The notes beneath the pieces are model-generated. The model ran no database searches. It was not told where the DNA came from and saw only the letters and a list, made by a program, of their open reading frames with translations. A DNA stretch of 64,000 bases from Dyadobacter fanqingshengii (lineage in GTDB: Bacteria > Bacteroidota > Bacteroidia > Cytophagales > Spirosomataceae): positions 2,976,001 to 3,040,000 of the forward strand of contig NZ_CP098806.1 of NCBI RefSeq assembly GCF_023822005.2, in the 5' to 3' direction. This document shows, in pieces, positions 55,056 to 64,000 of this stretch. Position 1 is the stretch's first letter. Each line of letters opens with the position of its first letter. The position numbers and the translations under genes are program-made.

Positions 55056-55734
55056 ATTACTTTGAAGAGAGGGGTTGCGGTAAACCTGATAGTGCCTGTA
55101 TCGCTAGCGAATTATCTGGTCTCCTCCATCTGCAGCACTGAACTTATTTAGGAAGGGGGATAGTGATCCTGTTGTTTTGAAGAAAAAAATCTCAACAGTT
55201 TGGAATTTGGTTTTTTGAACAAAAGTCGCCATTCTAATCTACCTTTTTAATAAACTTGCTTATAGAGGAAGGAGTAATTCGCTAAATGTATTAACATAGC
55301 ACCAGCAAAAATATAAATGTTTTCGTTCATTCATAACATGTTGTAAATGAGTACTATCCATGATAGACAAACTTCAATTTCAAGTTGAATAAATATGACC
55401 GCTTGCCACATTTAAGACAAAATATTCCTATTAATTTTACTCCTTTTAGTTTGTTTGATTACTTCAAAATACTGGCATATTCACATTGGATGACTTGCAG
55501 GTATATTAAGAATAAATTCTACAAATTTTTCAAATTGTATAGTGTTTGAATGGAAATACCCCCCAGATTTAATAAGCGTTGGATTTTAATGCAGCAAGGG
55601 CTATCGGGATTTTGATAAAAGAAAATGATCATTATCTACCGTTAAATAATTTTTTAAATTTTTTATCAAGTGGATGAAATTTGATACTTCCTTAGATATA
55701 GTGAGTTAAACCCCCATATTTAGTTAGAATTGGC
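55056..55734. other. 679-bp divergent intergenic region
   Basis: Between the Wzc-like gene (minus) and the beta-helix protein (plus). No gene seen. It is AT-rich and should hold both promoters. AACATGTT at 55335-55342 and nearby TTCAA/TTGAA repeats (about 55370-55390) are the only visible dyads. Confidence 0.5.
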
Positions 55735-57498
55735 ATGAATAAATTTCAAATGATCCTGCTTGTAATGGCGGCGTTTTTAATGTCACATGGCATTTTTGCC
55801 TCGACTTACTATGTCTCGGATTCCGGTGGAAATGATCAGCATTCCTCAGCAAACGCCAAATCTTCCACAACACCTTGGAAATCGTTAAAATTTATCAATG
55901 AGGCCGGCTTCCTGGTTAAAGGAGATTCGGTTTTATTTAAAAAAGGAGATCGGTGGATGGGAGCATCTTTGAAGACTACGGCCAACGGGGTCTACTTTGG
56001 AAGCTATGGCATGGGCCGGCTTCCTGAAATCGTCAGCCTTGCGAGTCCCGCACTGGACATTCAACCGGGAGCAGATAAAGAGATCATAGTATCTGGTCTT
56101 TCATTTTCCCGTCGTGATAACAAGGGCATTGTTGCACAACTGGGTCAAGCCTGGGACGACTCCCATAAAGGCATGCAATTCGGAATTATTGAAAATAATG
56201 TGTTTTCCGGGACGGTTGTTGTGCAAGGCGCAAACAATGTGTTTCGAAAGAATATGGTGGATGGATCAGCGAATGATGGAAATGGCAATGGCATCTGGGA
56301 ACATCACCGATTTTGTCACAATAACAGATACCAGGAAAATACGGTTTCAAATTTCAGTGTAAGAGGAATCTGGACCATGATTGATACGCATGATTCGATC
56401 TTTGAGGGGAATGATGTTTCCAACTGCCAATATGCGGGGATTGATCTCGACGGGGCTCACTATATTGTTTACAATCACACGGTCAGAAATAACACCATTC
56501 ATAACATTAAGAACGATGCGATCGAACTGGAAAATGCTTTCAACGCTGTGGTGACAGGTAACTATTTATATGACGGAGGTCGCAGCTATATATACATTAT
56601 AAACTATCCGCAATGTAAAATACTGAATGGAGTTGGCGCCAAGGTTGGTACCGGGGCTATTTTGAATACCCGGATTACCAGAAATGTAATGATAGGCGGT
56701 GGGAAAGACAATTCGAGTGTTGCCATTGGAGTTCATAAGGCAGGTGGGATACTCATTGCAAATAATTCGATCTACAACTTTCGGAGTCGCTTTATTGATC
56801 TGGATTATAAGGTAAAATCGGAAGTAACAAAAATAAGGCTCGTAAATAATGCGTTCAGCACGATCGCGGAGCCATCGTGGTACGGAATGATCAATTTCAC
56901 CACCGATGATATCAATGTCCTGGAGCAAGATGACTATAACTGCTTTTATAACGAGGGAAGACAGGACATTTATTCCAATCGCAAAACTCACAAACTGTAT
57001 GGGTTGAGGGAATATCAGACATTGAGTGGGCAGGCAAAACATTCCATATCACAAAATCCCGGCTTTGATCCCGCCAGGAAATTACAATTAAATGCAAATT
57101 CACCGTGCATAAATTCCGGACTCAATCTGGGAGATTCTTTTATTGGAATTCGGACAGATATAGGTGCCAGTGAGTTTGGTATTAAAACCAGTAGCCGATC
57201 GTTAGGCCAAACAACTAACCCATCAGCAACTGAGGATGAAAATTTACTAAACTCCGAGAATGAACATGCATCCTTCATTTATCCTAATCCCGCCTTCACC
57301 TACCTAAGACTCTCTAACACCGCAAAACGCGGGATCGCATCCATACAGATCTTCGACTCGAACGGAACGTTATACCAAAAGGCTACTTACGCGAGAAATA
57401 ACTACATTGATATAACCCAAATACCCCCCGGGCACTATTTAGTTGAGCTCAGATACGAGAACGGCGCTGTCACGAGCAAGCGGTTTGAAAAGCTTTGA
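55735..57498 (+). CDS. Secreted right-handed beta-helix protein with T9SS sorting domain
   Basis: A 587-residue exported protein. Signal peptide ends about GIFASTYYVS. The middle (about 90-420) has Asn-rich parallel beta-helix coils, such as NNVFRKNMVDGSANDGNGNG and VVTGNYLYDGG, with the pattern of pectate-lyase-like proteins. After a Ser/Glu-rich linker a type A T9SS sorting domain covers about the last 80 residues (SFIYPNPAFTYLRLSN, IQIFDSNGTL, ITQIPPGHYLVEL). It faces the polysaccharide operon and could modify or degrade the polymer; that is inference. Confidence 0.9.
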   Translation: MNKFQMILLVMAAFLMSHGIFASTYYVSDSGGNDQHSSANAKSSTTPWKSLKFINEAGFLVKGDSVLFKKGDRWMGASLKTTANGVYFGSYGMGRLPEIVSLASPALDIQPGADKEIIVSGLSFSRRDNKGIVAQLGQAWDDSHKGMQFGIIENNVFSGTVVVQGANNVFRKNMVDGSANDGNGNGIWEHHRFCHNNRYQENTVSNFSVRGIWTMIDTHDSIFEGNDVSNCQYAGIDLDGAHYIVYNHTVRNNTIHNIKNDAIELENAFNAVVTGNYLYDGGRSYIYIINYPQCKILNGVGAKVGTGAILNTRITRNVMIGGGKDNSSVAIGVHKAGGILIANNSIYNFRSRFIDLDYKVKSEVTKIRLVNNAFSTIAEPSWYGMINFTTDDINVLEQDDYNCFYNEGRQDIYSNRKTHKLYGLREYQTLSGQAKHSISQNPGFDPARKLQLNANSPCINSGLNLGDSFIGIRTDIGASEFGIKTSSRSLGQTTNPSATEDENLLNSENEHASFIYPNPAFTYLRLSNTAKRGIASIQIFDSNGTLYQKATYARNNYIDITQIPPGHYLVELRYENGAVTSKRFEKL

Positions 57499-57577
57499 AA
57501 CAGCTCATATATGTCAGGCTTCCCGGCGTAAGCCTTTATAATAAAGTTCTGATACGAAGGTTTGTGGGCCATAACTT

Positions 57578-57605
57578 AAAAAGGCTGCCCCTTTCAAGGC
57601 AGCCT
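57578..57605 (-). terminator. Terminator after the DUF2383 gene
   Basis: AGGCTGCC pairs with GGCAGCCT; T run on the minus strand. It lies between the convergent beta-helix and DUF2383 genes. Confidence 0.75.
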
Positions 57606-57625
57606 CGCTTTTATTGATCTTTTCA

Positions 57626-58081
57626 CTATGCTTTGGAAACATCCCGCAAAGCTTTGATCCGGTCATGTGCAGCATTAATTCCCTGGGCCTGATTTCTGAC
57701 CACCAGCTGCTCGTCCAGCATGAGTTCATCGCCGACCAAAGCATCTTGATAAGCCTTTTTGATTGCATCCTCACCACGTTCTGCCTCGGATAAAATGCTC
57801 GCACGGTCACTGCCGCCAAACAATGATTTTACATCAATCCACGCCCGGTGCAAGGTGCCGCTCACGCTTTTCTCAGTTTCCAGATGTGGTGCGGAACCTG
57901 CTATTGCAGATAGCTCCTGCACATTCTTACGGCTTTGCTGAGCATAATCCTCAAAGATTGCCTTCAAGTCGATATTCTCATCGTTGATATCTTCAATTGC
58001 CTTTTCAAATCCAGCTACGCGGTCATTGTTAATTTCGATCAGATCTTCAATTAAACCCGTTGTTTTTCCAATAGTTGCCAT
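57626..58081 (-). CDS. DUF2383 (PA2169-family) four-helix protein
   Basis: A 151-residue, mostly helical protein similar to the ferritin-like DUF2383 group: IGKTTGLIEDLIEINNDRV, then YAQQSRKNVQELSAIAG and GEDAIKKAYQDALVG. Often linked to stress response in other bacteria; function unclear. Separated from the FtsX-type permease gene upstream by about 70 nt. Confidence 0.85.
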   Translation of the reverse strand: MATIGKTTGLIEDLIEINNDRVAGFEKAIEDINDENIDLKAIFEDYAQQSRKNVQELSAIAGSAPHLETEKSVSGTLHRAWIDVKSLFGGSDRASILSEAERGEDAIKKAYQDALVGDELMLDEQLVVRNQAQGINAAHDRIKALRDVSKA

Positions 58082-58150
58082 CCTGATTCTAGATTGTTTG
58101 GATCAAATCTGTATGAATATCGTGCCATACAAAAGGCGGGCCTTCTCTTG

Positions 58151-60550
58151 TTATTGTGTCCTCAAATACCTCACCGGGTTGGCGACGGCGGCTTTCAGTG
58201 CGTGCCCGAGTATGGTTGCGGTAGTAATAACAGCCATTAATGCAATGGTTGCGAGTAATAACCAGCCATTTACCTGAATCCGATGCGCATACTGTTGCAG
58301 CCAGCCAGAGGTCAGCCACCAGCCGAGTGGCGCGGCGAATAAAAAACCGATCGCCATCAGTTTGCTGAACTCCTTTCCAAAAATCCAGAGCATTTGTGCC
58401 GTACGTGCTCCAAGTATCCGACGGATTCCAATCTCTTTTGCACGGGTTTCAGCCATAAAAGTTACCAAACCGTACAAGCCAAGACAGTTCATTGCAATGG
58501 CAATACAGGCAAAGATCTGCACGAACCCTGCTAATAAATTCTCCATATCACTAAATGACTTCATGAGTCCGTCGATCGACGAAGACTTATATAGCTGGTC
58601 AGGCATAACCTGTTCCCAAACGCTCTGCAAGGCACTTTCAGGCAAATTTTGCTGGGCCGAGGTGAAGGTAAGTACCGCCATCGAGGTGTGTTTGAGATCG
58701 TGGATTAAGGTAACCGGAACTACCGGAGAATGTAAGTCGCCGCTTCGGAAATCTTTCACTACCCCTACAATGGTACGGTCCGCATGTTTGATCCGCATCC
58801 GCTTGCCAACCACCTGGGCTGGTGAAGAAAGACCCAGTCTTTTTACCAGGATTTCATTCACCAGAACCTGTTGCCCGGTCGTGTCCGTCGCATCAAAATT
58901 GCGACCTGCGACAAGTGTCAGCCTAAAAACTTCAAGATATTTTTCATCAACAGCCCTAACCCGTGTTTCGAATGGCTCCGGTTCGCTTGCCGTGTGATAA
59001 CTAAAAGATGCGGGACGATTGTACGGTGATGCGGGTGGATCGCTTGCGAAGGTAATAGACTCAAGTCCCGGTATACCTTGCCACCCATTCTTCAGCCTTT
59101 CATACTGGGCTGGCGCCTGCTGGGGAAGCCATACAGCATGCATCCCTTCGTGGCGGAATCCCCAGTCTAATTTTTGCATATGGCGCAGCTGTGCGGTGAT
59201 CACCAGAACGACGATCAGAAATAGTTGGGTGAGCAGGAATTGACCTGTAATAAGTGTCCTGCGAATATTCAGCCCACCGGCACCGCGACCCAATCGGCCA
59301 GCGAGTGCTTTGGCGGGATTGAAACCAGAGAGCACCATCGCCGGATAAAACCCGGAAAGCACCGTAACGCATATCAACAGCGGTAAAAACCAGAGCAATG
59401 CGCCAGGTTCCACCAGGTCCAAAATTCCAATTGACGGTTTGAGCGTCTCGTCTTGATCATTGAGAGTCTGGTTTACAAGAGGCATTGCAAGCTGCGTCAA
59501 GACTAACGCCACTACCACCGAAAGCAAGGTAAGCAGTCCGGTTTCAATCATAAATTGTTTCAGAAGCTGAAAGCGGTTACTGCCAACGACCTTCCGGACG
59601 CCTACTTCCCGTGAACGTTGCAAAGCTTGTGCAGTGGCCAGATTGATATAATTAATACAGGAAGCGCCTACCAGCAAGAGACCAACCGCTATCAAAGAAT
59701 ACAACACTATTCTGGGTGCCATTCCGCTGCGCTGGTGGTTCAACTCTGCCAGGGGAAGAACATGGTAAGAAAAGTGGCTTAATTCGGCTTTGGGCAAATG
59801 TTTCTTTTTGACGGCCCACAACGCGCCAAGCAACTGATCTGCCTTAGAGCCGTCGCGCAGGAGCACAAAACACATGCTCTGCAGGCCTAGCCAATCCTGC
59901 ATACCAGCCTGCGATTCGAGCCCTGGAATTGTAGCATAGGAAATGAGCGCGTCATAGCGCATTTGCGTGTTTGTCGGCGGATTTTTGATAATACCCGTTA
60001 CCGTGAGATCTACACGGTTGTCAAACCGAAGCGTTTTCCCGACCGCTGCGGTTGTATTAAAGTATTTCTCGGCGTATCGCTCGCTGAGCACGATGGTATT
60101 AGGAGATGATAGCGAAGTTTTAGGGTTTCCATTCACCCATTCTACGCCGAAGAGATCAAAGTACTGGGGCTCGGTAAAGCACATATTTCGCGCCTCGTTA
60201 AATTTTTTCGCCCATCCCCCTTTGCCGTTAGGGATGCTGATCATCCGGCCAAAGATGGTTTCCATTCGCACAGCACTTTCTACAAACGGGTAAGTCCGGC
60301 GCAAAACATCTGCCAGTGGCCGGGGCGCGGCATCAGTTTGCATCGTCGATTCACGATGGACGTCTGTTACTACCCAATACGAACGATCCATATGCGGATG
60401 ATACCGGTCGAATGTCATCATATAATTGACGACCAGAAAAATCACCAGGCCGCTAGCGAGCCCAATGCTCAGGTTTGCGACGCGGATTGCGTTTACCTGT
60501 TTTTCACGCCAAATGCGGCGCCATGCAAATGAAAGGAAATGTGCGAGCAT
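58151..60550 (-). CDS. MacB/FtsX-type ABC permease
   Basis: A 799-residue protein with two MacB_PCD periplasmic domains and eight helices: first helix about 21-42 (RVANLSIGLASGLVIFLVV), three around 285-430, one about 440-460, three in the last 120 residues. The FtsX blocks SREVGVRKVVGSNRFQLL and AKEIGIRRILGARTAQML are well preserved. It belongs to the large Bacteroidota family of antimicrobial or lipoprotein export permeases. The ATPase is not adjacent. Confidence 0.92.
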   Translation of the reverse strand: MLAHFLSFAWRRIWREKQVNAIRVANLSIGLASGLVIFLVVNYMMTFDRYHPHMDRSYWVVTDVHRESTMQTDAAPRPLADVLRRTYPFVESAVRMETIFGRMISIPNGKGGWAKKFNEARNMCFTEPQYFDLFGVEWVNGNPKTSLSSPNTIVLSERYAEKYFNTTAAVGKTLRFDNRVDLTVTGIIKNPPTNTQMRYDALISYATIPGLESQAGMQDWLGLQSMCFVLLRDGSKADQLLGALWAVKKKHLPKAELSHFSYHVLPLAELNHQRSGMAPRIVLYSLIAVGLLLVGASCINYINLATAQALQRSREVGVRKVVGSNRFQLLKQFMIETGLLTLLSVVVALVLTQLAMPLVNQTLNDQDETLKPSIGILDLVEPGALLWFLPLLICVTVLSGFYPAMVLSGFNPAKALAGRLGRGAGGLNIRRTLITGQFLLTQLFLIVVLVITAQLRHMQKLDWGFRHEGMHAVWLPQQAPAQYERLKNGWQGIPGLESITFASDPPASPYNRPASFSYHTASEPEPFETRVRAVDEKYLEVFRLTLVAGRNFDATDTTGQQVLVNEILVKRLGLSSPAQVVGKRMRIKHADRTIVGVVKDFRSGDLHSPVVPVTLIHDLKHTSMAVLTFTSAQQNLPESALQSVWEQVMPDQLYKSSSIDGLMKSFSDMENLLAGFVQIFACIAIAMNCLGLYGLVTFMAETRAKEIGIRRILGARTAQMLWIFGKEFSKLMAIGFLFAAPLGWWLTSGWLQQYAHRIQVNGWLLLATIALMAVITTATILGHALKAAVANPVRYLRTQ

Positions 60551-60781
60551 AAGAGTTGTGTTTTATCCTATGCTAAAATAAATTTAATATATAATTATAC
60601 TGTATATAAAGCTATTATATTTTTCATATTGGCGCTAACAATTTGTTACCTATGCCTGTACCCGAACAAAAGGAAATTGGGAACCGATTTCATAAAATAT
60701 TTATCAAATAGTGCAACGCTACTGTAAAGTTTATTTGTCTGTATTGAAGGCAAAGAAGCCTATTGCTAAACTAACCATTCC

Positions 60782-61426
60782 ATGAAGAAACTGTTATTCT
60801 CTGCATTGATTTTGTCAGCTGCGTTTTTCGCCGGTTCCTGCACCGACAAAACGGTCGAAAAAGCGGAAGTTGCCGCCGAAGACTTCGACAAAGAAAAGTT
60901 TTATAGTCAACTGGGTACGGTACCTTTTTATATATCGAAAGCTTACCGGGTTGTCGGACAAGACACCATCAACGTTCTTGCTGATTCACTTATGGTTTTA
61001 TACCGTGATGCTGTTTATGTGACATTTTCGGCAAGCAGCGGGTCAAGTGATATAGGTTATGTAAAGTTTTATGGCGGTTCTGCCTGGACCAATTCGCCAT
61101 TTGCGCCTCCTGCACGTGCTTTTGGCACAAATATGAAGTTTTCAAGGCCCACCAGCATGACATTCAACTGGGACGACACCAAGAAAACGGTTGTAATCAC
61201 TTCTTCGGGATCGGATGAAGCATTCCGCCTCGTGCCTCCGGGAAAAAGTGCTTACCTGGACACCAGTCGTTTTTATTACAATTATGACTTCGAGGCCGCC
61301 AAAGCAGGAGCTGACCAGAGCATGACCTGGATTTATGATGACTACACCATTGTAATGAAACCGATGTACATCTTTTACAAAAATCCGGACAGCGCATCCT
61401 GGGACAGAGGCATTGTGGTATTTTAA
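60782..61426 (+). CDS. Lipoprotein of unknown function
   Basis: A 214-residue lipoprotein with lipobox FAGSCTDKT. The mature part is predicted beta-rich, with many aromatic and Ser residues (VYVTFSASSGSSDIGYVKF). No known family recognised. Its 3' end is followed by the hairpin at 61439. Confidence 0.7.
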   Translation: MKKLLFSALILSAAFFAGSCTDKTVEKAEVAAEDFDKEKFYSQLGTVPFYISKAYRVVGQDTINVLADSLMVLYRDAVYVTFSASSGSSDIGYVKFYGGSAWTNSPFAPPARAFGTNMKFSRPTSMTFNWDDTKKTVVITSSGSDEAFRLVPPGKSAYLDTSRFYYNYDFEAAKAGADQSMTWIYDDYTIVMKPMYIFYKNPDSASWDRGIVVF

Positions 61427-61438
61427 GCAACGCTTCCC

Positions 61439-61490
61439 CCACTTACAAACTATTTGTAAGTGGCTGTTAATCAATGTGGAGACTCACATG
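61439..61490 (+). repeat. Hairpin and tRNA-Ala-like 3' flank copy
   Basis: CCACTTACAAA pairs with TTTGTAAGTGG around CTA. The next bases, up to ATGTGGAGA, repeat the layout found at 62305-62346 (terminator plus 3' end of tRNA-Ala). CATGCAAG also recurs soon after. It is a decayed copy or an att-like duplication. The rest of the 319-bp gap to the next gene shows nothing else. Confidence 0.45.
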
Positions 61491-61745
61491 CAAGAATCTT
61501 ATTAATCCAAAATGCCGTTTCAGCTTACTATGTAAGTTTCCCAGGAAATGCGGATAGGTGCCCCATTGGAAGTATGGCGATTCAATCATGAAAACGGTTA
61601 ACCTATCAACCACTCTTTCGACCTGCATTGTTAAACGTCAAAAATGCCTGCCTGCCAAATCATCTGTTGCAAGAAAGACAGTCGAATCTGTAAATACTCG
61701 TGGTAGTTGTGCAGCAGCCACGAACATTTCCTGAGATTGCTGAAA

Positions 61746-62213
61746 TCAGAATAACGAAAATAAATCTCTTGACCTTGTTGGACAATCCATAAGCAGATCT
61801 GCTGGAAAGGGTTTCAAATAATGCCGCATACTATCGCAGGATATCTTGCGGTCTGCGACCATTTTCAATTCTTGAGGTGAAGCATAATAAAAGCGAGACC
61901 AGCCACTTGCCGGATCGCCAGTGATTAGTAGAGCCTGGTATTGCTTATTGTAGTTTGCATACCACCTGGTGCTAATTTCTGTATAAGCTGCGGCTTCATA
62001 ATAATTTCGATTCAAAAAATTCTCTTCGACAAGCTCGTTCAGCTTTCTAATTGCAATAGTGTCTCCCCCGTCATGCTCCGGTGTCTGGACATAGAAGACT
62101 CTTGCCGAGTTGCTTTTGGTGATTTTCGAAATAATGAAAGGAAAGGCAAGTAGGCAACACATAATTGCACTTGTAATTAATTTTGCTTTTATCTGCTTCG
62201 GAGATTTTGGCAT
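61746..62213 (-). CDS. Hypothetical membrane-anchored protein
   Basis: A 155-residue protein with one N-terminal transmembrane helix (SAIMCCLLAFPFIISKI) and a soluble helical domain with conserved-looking RWYANYNKQYQAL. No family recognised. It lies between the two tRNA-Ala-3'-like copies. Confidence 0.6.
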   Translation of the reverse strand: MPKSPKQIKAKLITSAIMCCLLAFPFIISKITKSNSARVFYVQTPEHDGGDTIAIRKLNELVEENFLNRNYYEAAAYTEISTRWYANYNKQYQALLITGDPASGWSRFYYASPQELKMVADRKISCDSMRHYLKPFPADLLMDCPTRSRDLFSLF

Positions 62214-62296
62214 AATCCTCTTTACGTGATTTAGACAGAAGATGTGTTTCCTTAAGATTGACGATCGGGAGAAATGTTCGATCTATGTTCGACCTG

Positions 62297-62330
62297 AAAA
62301 AAAACCACTTACAGTTGCGTGTAAGTGGTT
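62297..62330 (-). terminator. Terminator of tRNA-Ala
   Basis: AACCACTTACA pairs with TGTAAGTGGTT, followed by eight Ts on the minus strand, just after the tRNA 3' end. Confidence 0.85.
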
Positions 62331-62340
62331 GATCATAATG

Positions 62341-62414
<74 letters not shown>

Positions 62415-62505
62415 ATTTCAATGTTTGTAGTCCCCTCCTTTGAAGGGAGTGCAAAGATGAAACGGAGAATCCTTATAAGCAAGCATGTCGCTAATTTTAT
62501 CTTAA

Positions 62506-62682
62506 TTACCTTCGCCCGCCTCCAAATGCTCTGGATAATGCCCAGATCACGATCGCAATGACCGCAACCACCAATATGACGCCAGTCCAAACGCCACCTT
62601 TAAAAATGCCGCCTACGACTTCACAGCTTGTAAGTGTTACAGTTAATAGCAAAACGACGAGGAAGTTGATGTATGCTTTCAT
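62506..62682 (-). CDS. Small lipoprotein-like membrane protein, 58 residues
   Basis: A 58-codon frame, MKAYINFLVVLLLTVTLTSC at the start (signal with lipobox-like LTSCE), then a Gly-rich turn and a second transmembrane helix (VILVVAVIAIVIWALS), ending GGGRR. Such short two-helix proteins are widespread in Bacteroidota and unnamed. Lies between tRNA-Ala and the exonuclease gene. Confidence 0.65.
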   Translation of the reverse strand: MKAYINFLVVLLLTVTLTSCEVVGGIFKGGVWTGVILVVAVIAIVIWALSRAFGGGRR

Positions 62683-62752
62683 GTGCAGGTAAAATTTAAG
62701 TTGAAACTTTAATGCTTTACCTAAATAATCGTTCCACTTCCGGAAATCGCAT

Positions 62753-63280
62753 TTATCTCAACATAAAATCCATTGGAATAAGGCTCTGACGGTCATTGAA
62801 GAGCAATTTTTCAAACAATTGAACCGTAGCAGCTGCGTCTCCGTGCGCCCTGTGGCGGTTTTCAATACAAATTTCCAGGCTCTCGCAGAGGTTGCCTAAA
62901 CTGTAAGATTTCAGCCCAGGGAAAATTTTTCTGCTTAGCTGAACGGTGCACAGTAAATCCCGCTGAAAATATTCATCCATGGCACCAAATTCTCTTTTAA
63001 TGAAGCCATAATCAAACTTTGCATTGTGGGCCACAAACCAGGCGTCCTTGGTCAATCCGCGAACGGAGTCCTGTACGTCATAAAATGTGGGAGAATCCTT
63101 CACCATAGCATTGTCTATGCCCGTGAGGCGGGTGATGAAGGGCGGAATGTATATTTCAGGATTGATAAGGGAATGAAAGATGTCGACGATCTGCTGGCCA
63201 TCATGCCGGAACACGGCTATTTCGGTAATGCGCGCTCCCCCTCCCCCGCCTGTTGTTTCAATATCTACTATCGCGTACAT
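62753..63280 (-). CDS. DnaQ-like 3'-5' exonuclease
   Basis: A 175-residue DEDDh exonuclease: motif I VDIETTG (Asp6, Glu8), motif II HNAKFDYGFIKREF, motif III with HRAHGDAAATVQLFE. Only the exonuclease domain is present, without the GIY-YIG or other extension found in longer relatives. It may proofread or trim DNA or RNA ends. Preceded by a terminator that ends the TonB gene upstream. Confidence 0.9.
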   Translation of the reverse strand: MYAIVDIETTGGGGGARITEIAVFRHDGQQIVDIFHSLINPEIYIPPFITRLTGIDNAMVKDSPTFYDVQDSVRGLTKDAWFVAHNAKFDYGFIKREFGAMDEYFQRDLLCTVQLSRKIFPGLKSYSLGNLCESLEICIENRHRAHGDAAATVQLFEKLLFNDRQSLIPMDFMLR

Positions 63281-63321
63281 TAACCTACTGCTCTCTCTTT
63301 TTTATTTGTATACAAAAAAAC

Positions 63322-63352
63322 AAAAAAATCCCCGGCAAAGCGAGGATTTTTT
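63322..63352 (-). terminator. Terminator after the TonB gene
   Basis: AAAAATCC-c-CG pairs with CG-a-GGATTTTT, one mismatch; T run on the minus strand. Confidence 0.7.
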
Positions 63353-63392
63353 CAATAATAGGGAGGCATTTACACAATGCCATAAGCAATCC

Positions 63393-64000
63393 TTAATTAA
63401 GCTGGAAAACGATCGGCAACGTGAAGCGAACTTTTACAGGCACTCCGGCTTGTTTGCCAGGAATCCAGTTTTTCATCAGCTTTATCACGCGTACTGCCTC
63501 TTCGTCACAGCCAAAACCGATTCCTTTGATTGCAGTTACATTTTCAATTCTTCCATCAGATGCCACAGTGAATTCAACAAATACCTTTCCCTGAACCTCA
63601 GCTTGCGCCGCACGGGAAGGGTATCTCAGGTTTTTTTGCAGGAAAGCACCCATTTCCGCTAAGCCACCTTTATATTGGGGCGCTTGTTCAACGCTTCTGA
63701 ATATTTCTTCTTTCCTAGGCTCCAATCCGGCCGTGGCTGGCTTCGATGAGGCAGCTTCCGGAGCAGGTGGAATAATAATGGTAATTTCTTCCATGCCGTC
63801 CAGTGTTTTTTCCGCAGGCTGGGAATTTTCGAGCTCTTCAATGGCTGGCGGTAAATTCTCAACGGTTACCTGCTCATCCGGCAGCACAACAGGTGGCAAC
63901 GAACGGACCGTTTTAGGCGCCGGCGCAACTTCCTCCTCTACTGGTGGCTTTGGAAGCATTTCCGGTGTAATGTTTAACGGGTTTGCTTCAACAATGTAGG
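63393..64000 (-). CDS. TonB-family energy transducer, 5' end outside the window
   Basis: The frame is open to the right edge, so the start lies outside; the Met at 63959 is internal. The visible part is a Pro/Glu-rich periplasmic linker (MLPKPPVEEEVAP, IIIPPAPEA) followed by the TonB C-terminal domain (LRYPSRAAQAEVQGKVFVEF, GCDEEAVRVIKLMKNWIPG). It couples the proton motive force to outer-membrane receptors. Confidence 0.92.
   Translation of the reverse strand, partial: YIVEANPLNITPEMLPKPPVEEEVAPAPKTVRSLPPVVLPDEQVTVENLPPAIEELENSQPAEKTLDGMEEITIIIPPAPEAASSKPATAGLEPRKEEIFRSVEQAPQYKGGLAEMGAFLQKNLRYPSRAAQAEVQGKVFVEFTVASDGRIENVTAIKGIGFGCDEEAVRVIKLMKNWIPGKQAGVPVKVRFTLPIVFQLN

Overview
The window looks like a chromosomal segment of a Cytophagales bacterium (Bacteroidota), plausibly a Dyadobacter-like member of the Spirosomataceae. 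This is inferred from gene content and signals, not from any database search. The pointers are two proteins with type IX secretion (T9SS) C-terminal sorting domains, a PorD-like protein, an OstA-like protein, a Rho with a long disordered insert, the Bacteroidota form of RNA polymerase omega, TAnnTTTG-type promoter elements, and the scarcity of Shine-Dalgarno signals.

Positions 1 to about 12.77 kb form an accessory island that abuts the 3' end of a tRNA-Ser(TGA) gene. A tyrosine integrase lies next to the tRNA, followed by a truncated traG/virD4-type coupling-protein remnant that breaks at a 140-bp element with terminal inverted repeats. Beyond these are a GNAT acetyltransferase with a seven-helix membrane LuxR regulator, an unrecognised 392-residue protein, a 43-residue basic peptide gene, a umuD-umuC operon divergent from an SRAP (YedK/HMCES) gene, and at the left edge a group of a HEPN-like protein, a nucleotidyltransferase-HEPN protein and a 740-residue membrane protein. 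The other end of the island is not in the window. Just outside the tRNA is a broken PIN-domain (DUF4935-like) gene.

From 13.8 to 35 kb the content is mostly core. It includes tilS, ostA-like, bamD, rpoZ, coaBC, a porD-like gene, a small LSm/Hfq-like protein, recN, sco, a cytochrome c lipoprotein, lptC, coaX, rho, htpG and a 1-Cys peroxiredoxin, with several small lipoprotein and membrane genes of unknown role. Many of these serve envelope biogenesis (BamD, LptC and OstA, PorD).

From 35 to 47.9 kb come a cysteine desulfurase-xdhC-mocA operon for molybdenum-enzyme maturation, an ABC transporter operon with a GntR/YtrA-type regulator and a very small hydrophobic ORF, a prohibitin-like SPFH protein with a small membrane partner, the oxidative pentose-phosphate operon gnd-zwf-pgl, and a SulP anion transporter. 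A large nested inverted repeat lies at 41.24-41.34 kb.

From 48 to 57.5 kb is an exopolysaccharide locus, all on the minus strand except its last gene: tyrosine autokinase (Wzc-like), polymerase (Wzy-like), flippase (Wzx-like), acetyltransferase and a WecG/TagA/CpsF glycosyltransferase, with a divergent T9SS-secreted parallel beta-helix protein. The right end carries a DUF2383 protein, a MacB/FtsX-type permease, small envelope proteins, tRNA-Ala(GGC), a DnaQ-like exonuclease and a TonB protein cut by the window edge. There is no rRNA, CRISPR array, transposase gene or obvious replication origin.
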